The position numbers and the translations under genes are program-made. DNA of 33,034 nt from Stenotrophomonas sp. PS02289 (GTDB taxonomy: Bacteria > Pseudomonadota > Gammaproteobacteria > Xanthomonadales > Xanthomonadaceae), in assembly GCF_029960115.1 (NCBI RefSeq), contig NZ_JASCOZ010000038.1, forward strand, positions 1 through 33,034, given 5' to 3'. Below the pieces are notes generated by a model. The model was not told the DNA's origin. It saw only the letters and a list, made by a program, of their open reading frames with translations, and ran no database searches. Below, piece after piece: positions 7,446 through 16,805 of this stretch. Position 1 is the stretch's first letter, and each line of letters opens with the position of its first letter.

Positions 7446-10400
7446 GGGCGATCCCCAACAGGTCATACACGTTTCGCATCAGGTCCAGCTCCTGGTACGG
7501 CTTGCCCAGGTAGCGCTGGACACCGATTTCAAAGGCGCGTTGACGGTGCTTGTCGCCGCTGCGCGAGGTAATCATCACAATCGGCACATCCTTGTAGCGC
7601 GGATCGGCGCGCATGGCGGTGGCCAGTTCATAGCCGTCCATTCGCGGCATTTCGATATCCAGCAGCATCAGGTCCGGCACCCGCTCTTCCAGGCGCTCCA
7701 GCGCTTCGATACCGTCGCGGGCGACGGCCACTTCGAAGTTGTGGCGCTCCAGGATGCGACCGGTCACCTTGCGCATGGTCAACGAGTCGTCGACCACCAT
7801 CACCAGCGGAACCTGACGTTCGCTGGCCTGCGCGGCAGTGTCCACCGGCCTGATCGGGTTGGCCTGGTGACGGCGCACCAGCGGTGCAACGTCCAGGATG
7901 ACCACCACGCGGCCATCGCCGGTAATGGTCGCGCCGTAGATACCCGGCACCGACGCAATCTGCAGACCGACCGGCTTGACCACCACTTCGCGGTTGCCCA
8001 GCACCTGGTCGATTGCCACGGCGGCACGCAGTTCACCGGCGCGCACCAGCAGCAGCGGCACCTGGTCCTGACCCTCGGCCTTGGCCTGGCCCTGGCCCAC
8101 CAGGGTGCCCAGGTCGTGCAGGGCGAACTCTTCGCCACCGTAGTGGTAGCCGCCGTTGGCCGACTCGAAGCGCTCGCGCGAGATCCGGCCGATACCGCTG
8201 ACCGACGCCACCGGGACGGCAAAGGTGGTTTCACCGATCTGGACGAACACGGCCTGGGTGACCGCCAGGGTCTGCGGCAGGCGCAGCGTGAAGGTCACGC
8301 CCTTGCCGCGTACCGAGTGGATGTCCACCGAGCCGCCGAGCTGGCGCACTTCGTTGTGAACCACGTCCATACCCACGCCGCGGCCCGCCAGCTGGCTGAC
8401 CTGGTCAGCGGTGCTGAAGCCGGCGGCGAAGATCATCGCGTCCAGTTCGGTGTCGCTGATCTGTGCACCGGCTTCGATCAGGCCACGCTGTTCGGCGCGG
8501 CGACGGATCGCGTCGCGGTCCAAGCCGGCACCGTCATCGGCCACTTCCAGCACGATTTCCGAGCCTTCGCGGCGCAGACGGATGGCGATCTCGCCTTCTT
8601 CCGGCTTGCCCGCATCACGACGCTGCTGCGGCGTTTCCAGACCATGTGCCACCGAGTTGCGCAGCATGTGTTCCAGCGGCGCGACCATGCGGTCGAGCAC
8701 GTTGCGGTCCAGTTCGCCGTGGGTACCGTCGAGGGTCACGTGGACCTGCTTGCCGGTGTCCTGGCCGGCCTGACGGACCACGCGGCGCAGACGCGGCACC
8801 AGGCCGTCGAACGGCACCATGCGCGCACGCATCAGGCCATCCTGCAGCTCCGAGCTGACGCGGGACTGCTGTTGCAGCAGCACGTCGTACTGGCGCGACA
8901 GGTCGTCCAGCACACCCTGCAGACCGCCAAGGTCGGCGGCCGATTCGTTCAACGCACGGCTGAGCTGCTGCAGCGTGGAGAAGCGGTCGAGTTCCAGCGG
9001 GTCGAACTTGTGGTCGGCCTGGTCCTGCTCGCGCTGGTAACGGGCAACGATCTGCGCTTCGGTTTCCAGGTCCAGACGGCGCAGCTGATCGCGCAGACGC
9101 GCGTTGGTGCGATCCAGTTCGGCCATGGCACCACGGAAGGCACCCAGCTGCTGTTCCAGGCGCGAGCGATAGATCGCGACTTCACCGGCGTGGTTGACCA
9201 GGCGGTCGAGCAGATCGGCGCGCACGCGCACCTGTTCCTGCTGCGGACGGGCCAGCATGTCGTCGTCGGCAGCTGCTTCCAGCTGTACCGGAGCCGAGAG
9301 CGGAGCCAGCTCGGGCAGCGGGGCGCGGCGTTCGACCACGATGGGGGCCACCGGCGTTGCCGCGATGACCTCCACCGGCGTCTGAACCGGCTCGACGGTC
9401 TCATGCTCAGCCGTGATCGGCTCAGCGACTGCCTCAGGCTGCGGTGCAGCCGGGGCGACGTCGGCAGGCTCGGTGCTGACCGCGGCGGTCTCCACCTCCG
9501 GCTCTGCCACGTCGACGTCGACGTCGGCGGCAACCGGTGCTTCCTCGACCACCTCGATGTCGCCGGCGACGGCTTCCACCGGTGCCTGTTCGACCGGTGC
9601 TTGTTCAACCGGCGCGTCTTCGACCGTGGTGGTCGATTCGGCGACGTCCTGGACGATCTCGTCGGCGACCGGTGCGACCGGCGCAGGCGCTTCGATCTCC
9701 TCCAGCGCTTCCACGATCTCGGCACGTCCCAGCGTGCGCTGCTCGAACGCCGTGATCAGGTCGTTCGGCATGGCCACGGCCAGGTGGTTGCCGGTGCGCG
9801 TCAGCATCTGATGCAGGCGGTCGAAGCCGCGCTCCAGCAGCTTGACGTCGGCGCGGTCGATGTCGGTGCGGTTGGCAGCCACGACTTCCAGCAGCGATTC
9901 GATGCTGTGGCCCAGGTCGCCGATGGCATTGATACCGGCCATGCGTGCACCACCCTTCAGGGTGTGCAGGTCGCGCTGCAGACCGGCGACGACCTCGCGG
10001 TCCTCCGGCGCGTCGCGCAGTTCGCTGATCAGACCGTCGCAGTGGTCGAGCAGGTCCTTGCCTTCTTCCACGAAGATATCGACCAGCTCGCGGTCGAGCT
10101 GGCTGAAGTCGAGCGGCTCGGCATCGGCCAGGTCGTCCTGCGCCTCCACGGCTGCGGTTTCGATGGCTGCGGCGGCCGGAGCCAGCTCTTCCAGCTCGAA
10201 CAGCGGCGTGCCGTCGCTGACCACAGTTTCCTCGACGCCTGCAAAGGTATCGCTGGCACCCGGACCGGCGATGCCGGTGTCCAGCACCAGCAGGCCATCG
10301 GTGTCGTCGGCCGGCTCGCCGTCGACCACGGTAAGCCCGTCATCAAGGGCCTGCTGCAGGTCGACAGGTTCGCCAAAGGCGGGCACCGGCGGCAGTACGT

Positions 10401-13400
10401 CGTCGAGCGCGTCAGCCTGCGCATCCACCCCATCGGCGACCAGCGCCGGTTCGAAGTAATGCGACAGATCCTCTGCCCCGGTGAGCTCCACCGCCTCGAG
10501 ACCGGCATCGGTGGCCGGCTGCAGCGGCGCTGCATCGGCATCGGCCGTGATGGCCGGCGCGATCGTCGCGGGGGTATCCAGGCCCACCGGCAGGTCGGCA
10601 TCGAAGTAGGCCGACAGGTCGTCGCTGCCGGTCAGCTCCTGGGCGACCAGGGTGTCCTCGGCGACTTCGGTGTCCTGCACCGGCTCCGCTGCAATCTCGA
10701 CGATCTGCAGATCGTCGGCCTCGACGATGGCCTGCTGGAGTTCCGGCGTGCTGGTCTCGTCCAGCGTGGCCAGACCACCGCGCTCGTCGAACTGCGCGGC
10801 CAGTGCTGCCAGTTCCTGTGCGGTGGTGTCCTGCGCATCGCGCAGGCGCGTGGTCGGATCGGCGTCCGCATCAACCGCGTCGGCATCGGCGTCGGCATCA
10901 ACGTCGAGATCGCCGACATCCAGCTCATCGGCGACCAGCGCCGGCCAACGGGCCTCGGGCAGCGTTTCGGCCAGCGCTTGCAAACGTGCTGCCAGTTCGG
11001 CATGCGACGGAATGCGCGGCGACGGAGCCTGCAGCGCTTCCATGGTGCTGCGGATCGCGGCGGCGGCAGCGTCCAGCGCCGATACACCGTCAGCGTCAGG
11101 CACGGCGTCTGCGGCGAGCGAGCGCTTGATGAAGCTTTCGGCCGCGCCCGTAACCGCCGTGATTTCCGGCACGTCGGTCATCGCGAACGCACCGTTCATG
11201 GTGTGTACCGCGCGCAGCAGCACGTCGGTGACCGGCTGCGGGCTGACCAGCGCCTGCTGCAGCCACGCGTGCAGCGTGCCGTGGTGGGTTTCCACTTCGG
11301 CTTCAAGAATCTCGCGCAGCACCTCGTCGATGTTGGCGGGCGTGCCCGACAGCACGACTTCGCTGACCGGGTCAGCGGCCACCGGCTCGACCACCACCGT
11401 CGCTTCGACGGGGGCTTCGACCGGTGCGGCCGCCGGAGCCGGACGCTGCAGCGGCACGTGGAAGGTCTCCTCACCTGCGGCGACCCGGTCGGCAATGGCC
11501 TGCATCGCCTGCAGGTCGGCATGCACGCGGCTGCCATCGCGCAGCGCGGCATTCAACTGCGGCAGCACTTCGTAAGCCTGGGTGACCATGGCCACCACCG
11601 CCGGCGATGCCGGACGGGTGCCATCGAGGACGCGGTTGAGCATGCCCTCGATCTTCCAGCTGAACTCACCCAGGGTGCGTGCACCCACCAGCCGTCCACT
11701 GCCCTTCAGGGTGTGGAACACGCGGCGGATCGGACGCAGACGGTCCAGGTTGTCCGGCGCGGCACGCCAGACCGGCAACAGATTGCCGAGGTTGACCAGT
11801 TCCTCGTCGAACTCCTCGATGAAGACATCGCGGATGTCCTGGTCGATGTTCTCGCCATCGTCCTCGAAGCCAGCCTCGATGCTCTCGACGGCCTCGACCG
11901 GCGCTTCGGCGACAGGTGCTTCGGCTTCAACCGGTGCGACAGGCGCGGTGCTGAACCCCGCCGCGGCCGCGTCCAGTTCGGCCAGGAAGCGCGCCGATTC
12001 GTCGTCGAGCTCGATCTTGCGGATCACCGCTTCGTGCACGTTGGCCGCCGGAGCCGGCGCGGCTTCCACCACGCTCTCAGGTACGGCCGGCACGTCGTCC
12101 AGGGCCGCATCGGTCTGCAGGAATGCCGGCAGCGCTTCCACGTCAAGGGTGGTGCCCGGTTCAATCGCGTCGTCCACCTGCAGCGACAGCACGTCGCCGG
12201 CGTTGTGGAGTGCGTCATCCACGGTGAACTCGATCGGTTCGTCGTTCAATTCCAGCTCATCGCTTTCCGCGGCCACTGGATCGAACACCGACCCGGCGGT
12301 GATGGCCGTCGGCGCGGCCGCGTCGAGATCCGCCGCTACGACGGTCTCGCTCGCGAAACCCTCCAGATCGATCGGCGCGATATCCAGCGCGGTGCCGTCC
12401 CAGTGGCTGGCAGCGTCGTCGCCCTCGGCCTGGACCGGATCGAAGCTGGCAAAGGTGGGGGCGACTTCGTCGGCGGCGGCAGGCGCTGCCGGTTCCTCGC
12501 TGCGCACCTCATGGGCCAACGTCCACTTCGGCGCGTCGCTGGCGATCGGTGCCGTGGAGGCCTCGAACACCAACGGCCTGGCAACGCGGGCTGCCGGCGC
12601 TTCGGCGGGGGTCGCCGTTTCGGTCGTGGTCGGTTCTGCCACCGGTTCGATGGCAGCCGGTGCTGCCGCCTCGGGGGCGGGAGCAAAGGTGAAGTCAGGT
12701 AACGATACCGGTGCCACGTCACCGGGCGCGGGCGCGGGCGCGGCCGGGGTGATGTCCACTGCCACCGGCTCAACCGTCAACGGAGCCTGCGGCGCAACCT
12801 GTTCCGGCACCACCGGCAGCACGGCTTCGGCTGCCTCGGCGGTGGCCTGCTGCTCGGCCGGCAACGGCCAGTAACGCAGGGTTTCCAGGCTGGTGCGGGT
12901 GATGTCGAGGATGTCTTCACGGCCCGGGCGACGTTCGCGCAAGGCTTCGAGGTAGTACTCCAGGCTGGCCATGGCGTCAGCCAGGGTGTCCAGCTGGCGA
13001 CCGCTCGGCACGCGCTGGCGGCCGATCAGTTCAACCGCGATGTACTGACGCACACCCTGCAGGTAATCGGCGGGCAGCGGCAGGTCGAGCATGCGCAATG
13101 CGCCGGCGACCTCGCCCAGCAGGCGCGGCACTTCGTCCAGCTGCTGGTGGTTCCAGTTGGTTTCAATGAACGCGACGAAATGCTCACGGGCCGCGGAGAA
13201 GTTCGCGATCGCCTCGTGCGCCAGCACTTCCAGGGTGCGGCGGCCTTCCACCGCGCTGGGGTCGTCCTCACCGCTGCCAGTGGCCCCCAGGTGGGCGACC
13301 TGGTCATCCAGCGACGCATCCACGTACAGGAGCGCGCCGGCGATATCCAACAGCATGTCTTCGTCGATCTGCTGTTCGCCCTGGACCACGCTGGTCAGCG

Positions 13401-14100
13401 CGTCACGCTGCTGCACGACCACGCCACGGGCGACGCCCAGGCCCATCATGCCCAGGGTGTCGGCCACGGCACCCAGCTCGTTGACCTGGGTCTGCAGCTG
13501 GGCCGGCTCGCCGCCGGTGCGCAGGTGCAGGTCGAGCGCGTCCTTGATGCGCAGCAGTTCTTCCTTGACCGCATTGCCGACCGTGTCGAGCAGCTCGCGG
13601 TTGCGCCCGCTCAGGCTGCCGCGCGCATGGTCCAGCTCGTCTTCGGTGGCGCTGGCGCTTTCCGGTGCGAAGGCGAACAACACGCTTTCGTTGATGCCCG
13701 GCGCACCGCGCGCAGCACGGATCTCGTTGAGCAGCGGCAGCAGCACGATCGGAATATCGCGATGGCCGTTCTGCAGGCGCTCCAGATAGTCGGGCAGCAG
13801 CACGCTGCCGCGCATCAGAGTGGCACATGCTTCGTCGCGGTCCGGCACCTGGCCTGCGCCCACGGCGTTGGCCAGCTGTTCCATTTCCTCGGCGACCATG
13901 GCCGGCGCGTACAGCTCGACCATGCGCAAGGTGCCCTGCACCTGGTGCAGGTAACCGGCGCAGAAGCGCATGCGGCTGCCGTCGGCCGGATCTTCCACGA
14001 AGTACTCGACCTCGTTGCGCACCTGGCGCAGGGTCTCGTCCAGCTCTGGCTTGACCCAGCCCAGGGCCGCATGGCTCATGGCATCGCGCAGCGTGCTCAT
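7432..14100 (-). CDS. chpA: Giant hybrid chemotaxis histidine kinase ChpA (also called PilL)
   Basis: The 2222-residue CheA-type kinase of the Pil-Chp system phosphorylates PilG and PilH to control type IV pilus extension and retraction. In order I see: an N-terminal helical region with a degenerate Hpt-like site at His52 (YLHQVQGT); an acidic Ala/Pro/Glu linker (about 420-735); Hpt His796 (FHTLKGSGR); an Hpt-like domain with His966 (VHTMNGAF); a second linker; Hpt His1379 (LHTLKGGAR); a third linker; a dimerisation domain (about 1625-1765); HATPase (about 1770-1905) with N box HMLRNSVAHGLE, DDGAGL and GRGVGMDVV; a CheW domain; and a C-terminal receiver (about 2098-2222) with VVDDS, LLDIEMPRMDG and LGKPY. 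The start at 14100 has GGGAG seven to eight bases upstream; an upstream in-frame ATG at 14220 would overlap pilJ. It has fewer clear phosphotransfer domains than the eight described for P. aeruginosa ChpA. Confidence 0.95.
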   Translation of the reverse strand: MSTLRDAMSHAALGWVKPELDETLRQVRNEVEYFVEDPADGSRMRFCAGYLHQVQGTLRMVELYAPAMVAEEMEQLANAVGAGQVPDRDEACATLMRGSVLLPDYLERLQNGHRDIPIVLLPLLNEIRAARGAPGINESVLFAFAPESASATEDELDHARGSLSGRNRELLDTVGNAVKEELLRIKDALDLHLRTGGEPAQLQTQVNELGAVADTLGMMGLGVARGVVVQQRDALTSVVQGEQQIDEDMLLDIAGALLYVDASLDDQVAHLGATGSGEDDPSAVEGRRTLEVLAHEAIANFSAAREHFVAFIETNWNHQQLDEVPRLLGEVAGALRMLDLPLPADYLQGVRQYIAVELIGRQRVPSGRQLDTLADAMASLEYYLEALRERRPGREDILDITRTSLETLRYWPLPAEQQATAEAAEAVLPVVPEQVAPQAPLTVEPVAVDITPAAPAPAPGDVAPVSLPDFTFAPAPEAAAPAAIEPVAEPTTTETATPAEAPAARVARPLVFEASTAPIASDAPKWTLAHEVRSEEPAAPAAADEVAPTFASFDPVQAEGDDAASHWDGTALDIAPIDLEGFASETVVAADLDAAAPTAITAGSVFDPVAAESDELELNDEPIEFTVDDALHNAGDVLSLQVDDAIEPGTTLDVEALPAFLQTDAALDDVPAVPESVVEAAPAPAANVHEAVIRKIELDDESARFLAELDAAAAGFSTAPVAPVEAEAPVAEAPVEAVESIEAGFEDDGENIDQDIRDVFIEEFDEELVNLGNLLPVWRAAPDNLDRLRPIRRVFHTLKGSGRLVGARTLGEFSWKIEGMLNRVLDGTRPASPAVVAMVTQAYEVLPQLNAALRDGSRVHADLQAMQAIADRVAAGEETFHVPLQRPAPAAAPVEAPVEATVVVEPVAADPVSEVVLSGTPANIDEVLREILEAEVETHHGTLHAWLQQALVSPQPVTDVLLRAVHTMNGAFAMTDVPEITAVTGAAESFIKRSLAADAVPDADGVSALDAAAAAIRSTMEALQAPSPRIPSHAELAARLQALAETLPEARWPALVADELDVGDLDVDADADADAVDADADPTTRLRDAQDTTAQELAALAAQFDERGGLATLDETSTPELQQAIVEADDLQIVEIAAEPVQDTEVAEDTLVAQELTGSDDLSAYFDADLPVGLDTPATIAPAITADADAAPLQPATDAGLEAVELTGAEDLSHYFEPALVADGVDAQADALDDVLPPVPAFGEPVDLQQALDDGLTVVDGEPADDTDGLLVLDTGIAGPGASDTFAGVEETVVSDGTPLFELEELAPAAAAIETAAVEAQDDLADAEPLDFSQLDRELVDIFVEEGKDLLDHCDGLISELRDAPEDREVVAGLQRDLHTLKGGARMAGINAIGDLGHSIESLLEVVAANRTDIDRADVKLLERGFDRLHQMLTRTGNHLAVAMPNDLITAFEQRTLGRAEIVEALEEIEAPAPVAPVADEIVQDVAESTTTVEDAPVEQAPVEQAPVEAVAGDIEVVEEAPVAADVDVDVAEPEVETAAVSTEPADVAPAAPQPEAVAEPITAEHETVEPVQTPVEVIAATPVAPIVVERRAPLPELAPLSAPVQLEAAADDDMLARPQQEQVRVRADLLDRLVNHAGEVAIYRSRLEQQLGAFRGAMAELDRTNARLRDQLRRLDLETEAQIVARYQREQDQADHKFDPLELDRFSTLQQLSRALNESAADLGGLQGVLDDLSRQYDVLLQQQSRVSSELQDGLMRARMVPFDGLVPRLRRVVRQAGQDTGKQVHVTLDGTHGELDRNVLDRMVAPLEHMLRNSVAHGLETPQQRRDAGKPEEGEIAIRLRREGSEIVLEVADDGAGLDRDAIRRRAEQRGLIEAGAQISDTELDAMIFAAGFSTADQVSQLAGRGVGMDVVHNEVRQLGGSVDIHSVRGKGVTFTLRLPQTLAVTQAVFVQIGETTFAVPVASVSGIGRISRERFESANGGYHYGGEEFALHDLGTLVGQGQAKAEGQDQVPLLLVRAGELRAAVAIDQVLGNREVVVKPVGLQIASVPGIYGATITGDGRVVVILDVAPLVRRHQANPIRPVDTAAQASERQVPLVMVVDDSLTMRKVTGRILERHNFEVAVARDGIEALERLEERVPDLMLLDIEMPRMDGYELATAMRADPRYKDVPIVMITSRSGDKHRQRAFEIGVQRYLGKPYQELDLMRNVYDLLGIARVRE
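9578..9622 (-). repeat. Three 15-base tandem repeats in a chpA linker
   Basis: Three consecutive 15-base units (9578-9592, 9593-9607, 9608-9622) encode the pentapeptide repeat APVEQ-APVEQ-APVED in the disordered linker before the kinase core. The units differ by a few third-position or single-base changes. No separate function is visible; the repeat is a place where unit number could vary between strains without a frameshift. Confidence 0.75.
10441..10639 (-). repeat. Duplicated ELTGxxDLSxYF motif within the second chpA linker
   Basis: Two similar segments occur within the low-complexity linker of ChpA: ELTGSDDLSAYFDADL (from about 10639) and ELTGAEDLSHYFEPAL (from about 10491), some 50 residues apart. 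Both are richer in hydrophobic and aromatic residues than the Ala/Asp/Glu background around them. This looks like an old internal duplication of a short linear motif; a binding role is inference. Confidence 0.7.
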
Positions 14101-14194
14101 GCCGGTTCTCCCGGCAGGTGGGCGCGCATGTCGTGCTGTGATTTCTCGCGATGCATCATCTGCTGATTCCTTCCCTCTTCGCCCTGCCAGCGGG

Positions 14195-16231
14195 TCACGC
14201 CGGCAGCTTGAAGTCGGCAACCGAGCGGCGCAGGTCGGCCGCCAGCTGTGCCAAATGACCGATCGACTCGGCGGTCTGTCCCGCGCCCTGCGAGGTCTGG
14301 CCGGTAATCTGACGAATCACGCCCATGGTGCGGGTGATGTCCGATGCGGCCGACGACTGCTGCTGGGCGGCGATGGAGATGTTCTTGATGAGGTTGTTTA
14401 GCGCGTTGGACACGCGTTCGATTTCAGTCAGTGCGGTGCCGGCGTCCTCGGCCAGGCGCGCACCGGACACCACCTCAGCGGTGGTCTGCTCCATCGAGCT
14501 GACCGCTTCGTTGGTATCGGCCTGAATCGCCTGGACCAGGTTTTCAATTCGGCGGGTCGCACCGGAGGTACGTTCTGCCAGGCGCTGCACTTCGTCGGCC
14601 ACGACCGCGAAACCGCGACCGGCTTCACCGGCCGAAGCGGCCTGCACAGCGGCGTTCAGTGCCAGGATGTTGGTCTGCTCGGAAATGTCGTTGATCAGTT
14701 CCACGATCGAGCCGATTTCCTGCGAGGATTCACCCAGGCGCTTGATGCGCTTGGAGGTTTCCTGGATCTGGTCGCGGATCTGGTCCATGCCCTGGATCGT
14801 TTCGCGCACCACGCCGGCACCTTCGGCGGCGATGACCACCGAGCGCTGTGCCACGTCGGCCGACTCGGCCGAGTTGCGCGACACCTGTTCAATGCTCGAT
14901 GCGATTTCGCCGATCCGGTCCGACGCCGAGGTGATCTGGTTGGCCTGGTGGCCCGCCGCTTCCGCCAGCTGCATGGCAGTGGCCTGGGTTTCCTGGGTCG
15001 ACACGGCCACCTTGGCCGAGGTGTCGTTGATGGTGGTCACCAGGTGGCGCAGTTCGTCCACGGCGTAGTTGATTGCGTCTGCAATCGCGCCGGTCATGTC
15101 CTCGGTCACCGACGCTTTCACGGTCAGGTCGCCTTCACCCAGCGAGCTGATTTCGTCCAGCAGCCGCATGATCGCCTGCTGGTTGCGGCTGTTGAATTCC
15201 ACCTGGGTCTGGTAACGCAGTTCCTGCTCGCGCGAGCGGCTGCGCACCGAGCTGCTGACGAAGCCGATGATGGCGATCAGCGACAGCGCACCGGACACCA
15301 CGCCCAGCCAGAAATTCGGGAACACGCGGGTATCGCGCACCGAACCGAACGAGGAGAAGGCGTCGAACAGCTTCTTGCTGTCGTCCAGCATCTTGGCCGA
15401 GCCGCCGGTCAGGGCCGCCGCCGAGGACTGCGCCGCGAACAGCTGGCGCGAGCTGGCCAGGATCGCGTCGGCGTCCTGCTTCATGGTGTCCCACTGCTTC
15501 TGCGACTGCTCCAGCGCGGCCAGCGCGGCCGCATTGCGGACCGGGGCGATGCCCAGTTCCTCGTTGCCGTTGCGCAGCGCTTCCAGCACCTGGGTGAACA
15601 CCACCGAGTCGCGCGCCAGTGCGTCACCTGCGGCGGCCGCATTGGTACCGCCGGCGCGCATTTCCGTCACGCGGCGGGCCATCGAGCCGATCACCACCAC
15701 CTGCTGCAGCGCGTTGTACACCTGCGAAGCGGGAGCACCGCTGGCGGACATGGCACGCACCACCTCGTTCAGCTGTGCCTGCAGGGCGGGCACGCCGTTG
15801 ACGAAGTTGTTGGCGTTGCCGGCCAGGGCCAGGACGGCCGGTTCGCTGGCGACCAGCTGGGCGGCGCTCTTGCCGAGCGGCTCCCAGGTCTGGGTCAGCT
15901 GGTTCAGCGGACCAGAGACAGTGGTCACACTGCCGTAGCGGCCCTGCAGGCTGCTGACGGTGCTTTCAATGCGCGACTTGGTGTCCTTGAACGCGGTGAA
16001 CGCCTGCGCGTTACCCGAGACCGCTTCTCGGCCCTGGTTGGCGAGCTGCTGGGAGAGCACCTGCAGGTCGGCTGCGCCGGTACTGGCACCGGCCAGACGG
16101 CTGCCCTGCCAGGTCGCCACGCCGGTGTTCACACCGAATGCGAGCATCGACAGGGCCAGCAGGCCAAGCCAGAAATTGGTTCCCACCGTGCCCAGTTTGC
16201 CGGCCTTGGCGGTTTCCGAAGAAGTACTCAT
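14195..16231 (-). CDS. pilJ: Type IV pilus methyl-accepting chemotaxis protein PilJ
   Basis: PilJ is the inner-membrane receptor thought to sense surface contact or pilin and to control ChpA. The 678-residue product has TM1 at about 20-41, a periplasmic region of about 260 residues, TM2 at about 304-327, a HAMP-like segment (about 340-395) and a long coiled-coil signalling hairpin. Its tip (about 505-555) reads [20 protein letters not shown] then [20 protein letters not shown], the usual receptor-kinase contact. Canonical Glu-Glu methylation pairs are not apparent: the second methylation helix reads [13 protein letters not shown] where typical receptors have E-E pairs. There is no C-terminal CheR-docking pentapeptide; it ends DFKLPA. 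The start at 16231 has GAGG seven bases upstream. It lies 43 bases after pilI. The 94 bases between pilJ and chpA, where pilK sits in Pseudomonas, contain no gene. Confidence 0.95.
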   Translation of the reverse strand: MSTSSETAKAGKLGTVGTNFWLGLLALSMLAFGVNTGVATWQGSRLAGASTGAADLQVLSQQLANQGREAVSGNAQAFTAFKDTKSRIESTVSSLQGRYGSVTTVSGPLNQLTQTWEPLGKSAAQLVASEPAVLALAGNANNFVNGVPALQAQLNEVVRAMSASGAPASQVYNALQQVVVIGSMARRVTEMRAGGTNAAAAGDALARDSVVFTQVLEALRNGNEELGIAPVRNAAALAALEQSQKQWDTMKQDADAILASSRQLFAAQSSAAALTGGSAKMLDDSKKLFDAFSSFGSVRDTRVFPNFWLGVVSGALSLIAIIGFVSSSVRSRSREQELRYQTQVEFNSRNQQAIMRLLDEISSLGEGDLTVKASVTEDMTGAIADAINYAVDELRHLVTTINDTSAKVAVSTQETQATAMQLAEAAGHQANQITSASDRIGEIASSIEQVSRNSAESADVAQRSVVIAAEGAGVVRETIQGMDQIRDQIQETSKRIKRLGESSQEIGSIVELINDISEQTNILALNAAVQAASAGEAGRGFAVVADEVQRLAERTSGATRRIENLVQAIQADTNEAVSSMEQTTAEVVSGARLAEDAGTALTEIERVSNALNNLIKNISIAAQQQSSAASDITRTMGVIRQITGQTSQGAGQTAESIGHLAQLAADLRRSVADFKLPA

Positions 16232-16274
16232 CGTTCAACCTCGATCTTCAATGCAGTAAGGAAGGCAGCAGCGA

Positions 16275-16805
16275 TCAGGCCGCGGCCTGCCTGAATTCGG
16301 GGGTACGCGACAACAGGGACAGCGAGAACACGCCCCAGTCATGACCGTCGCTGTGGAAAGCCTTGTCGACGAAGTGCGCGTAACGGCCCTCGGCCAGATC
16401 GCCGATGGCGGTGTCCTGGCCCTGGTCGAAACTGCGCTGACCGAACAGCTCGTCGATGGTTAGTGCCACGTCGCCGCCGGCCTGACGCATGATCAACACG
16501 CGCTGGCCTTCCTGCTGGACGGTGCGTTCGCCTTCCAGGAAGCAGCGCAGGTCAACCACGGGGAACAGGTTGCCGCGCAGGTTGCCGACGCCCAGCAGCC
16601 AGGGGTGTGCGCCCGGCACCGGGGTCACCGGCGGCATCGGCACGATTTCGACGACCTCGCGGAAGTCGGATACCAGGCGGCGGGCACCGACCCGATAGCC
16701 CACGCCACGCCACAGGTCCTGGGCGAACTGGCGTTCCGGCAGCTGGACCGCATGGGCCAGGCTGCGTCGTTCGTATGCTTCAAGGATGTCGAAGGGAGAG
16801 CGCAT
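16275..16805 (-). CDS. pilI: CheW-like adaptor PilI
   Basis: The 176-residue protein is a CheW domain with a short N-terminal extension. Blocks such as VPMPPVTPVPGAHPWLLGVG, NLRGNLFPVVDLRCFL and GDVALTIDELFG are typical of PilI. It physically couples PilJ to ChpA. Its ATG shares one base with the pilH stop (TGATG), implying translational coupling. It is the first of two CheW-like proteins in the operon; ChpC is the other. Confidence 0.93.
   Translation of the reverse strand: MRSPFDILEAYERRSLAHAVQLPERQFAQDLWRGVGYRVGARRLVSDFREVVEIVPMPPVTPVPGAHPWLLGVGNLRGNLFPVVDLRCFLEGERTVQQEGQRVLIMRQAGGDVALTIDELFGQRSFDQGQDTAIGDLAEGRYAHFVDKAFHSDGHDWGVFSLSLLSRTPEFRQAAA

Noticed and set aside
5901-7571. A 556-codon plus-strand open frame opposite the chpB-like gene
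   Set aside because: It is the antisense shadow of a recognisable CheB-fold protein and runs across the start region of that gene into chpA; no ribosome-binding site or domain supports it.
7117-12702. A 1861-codon open frame on the plus strand opposite chpA
   Set aside because: Its translation is His/Gln/Arg/Gly-rich without domain character, while the minus strand encodes a full chemotaxis kinase with intact motifs. High GC and the Ala/Glu/Asp-rich linkers remove stop codons from the antisense frame.
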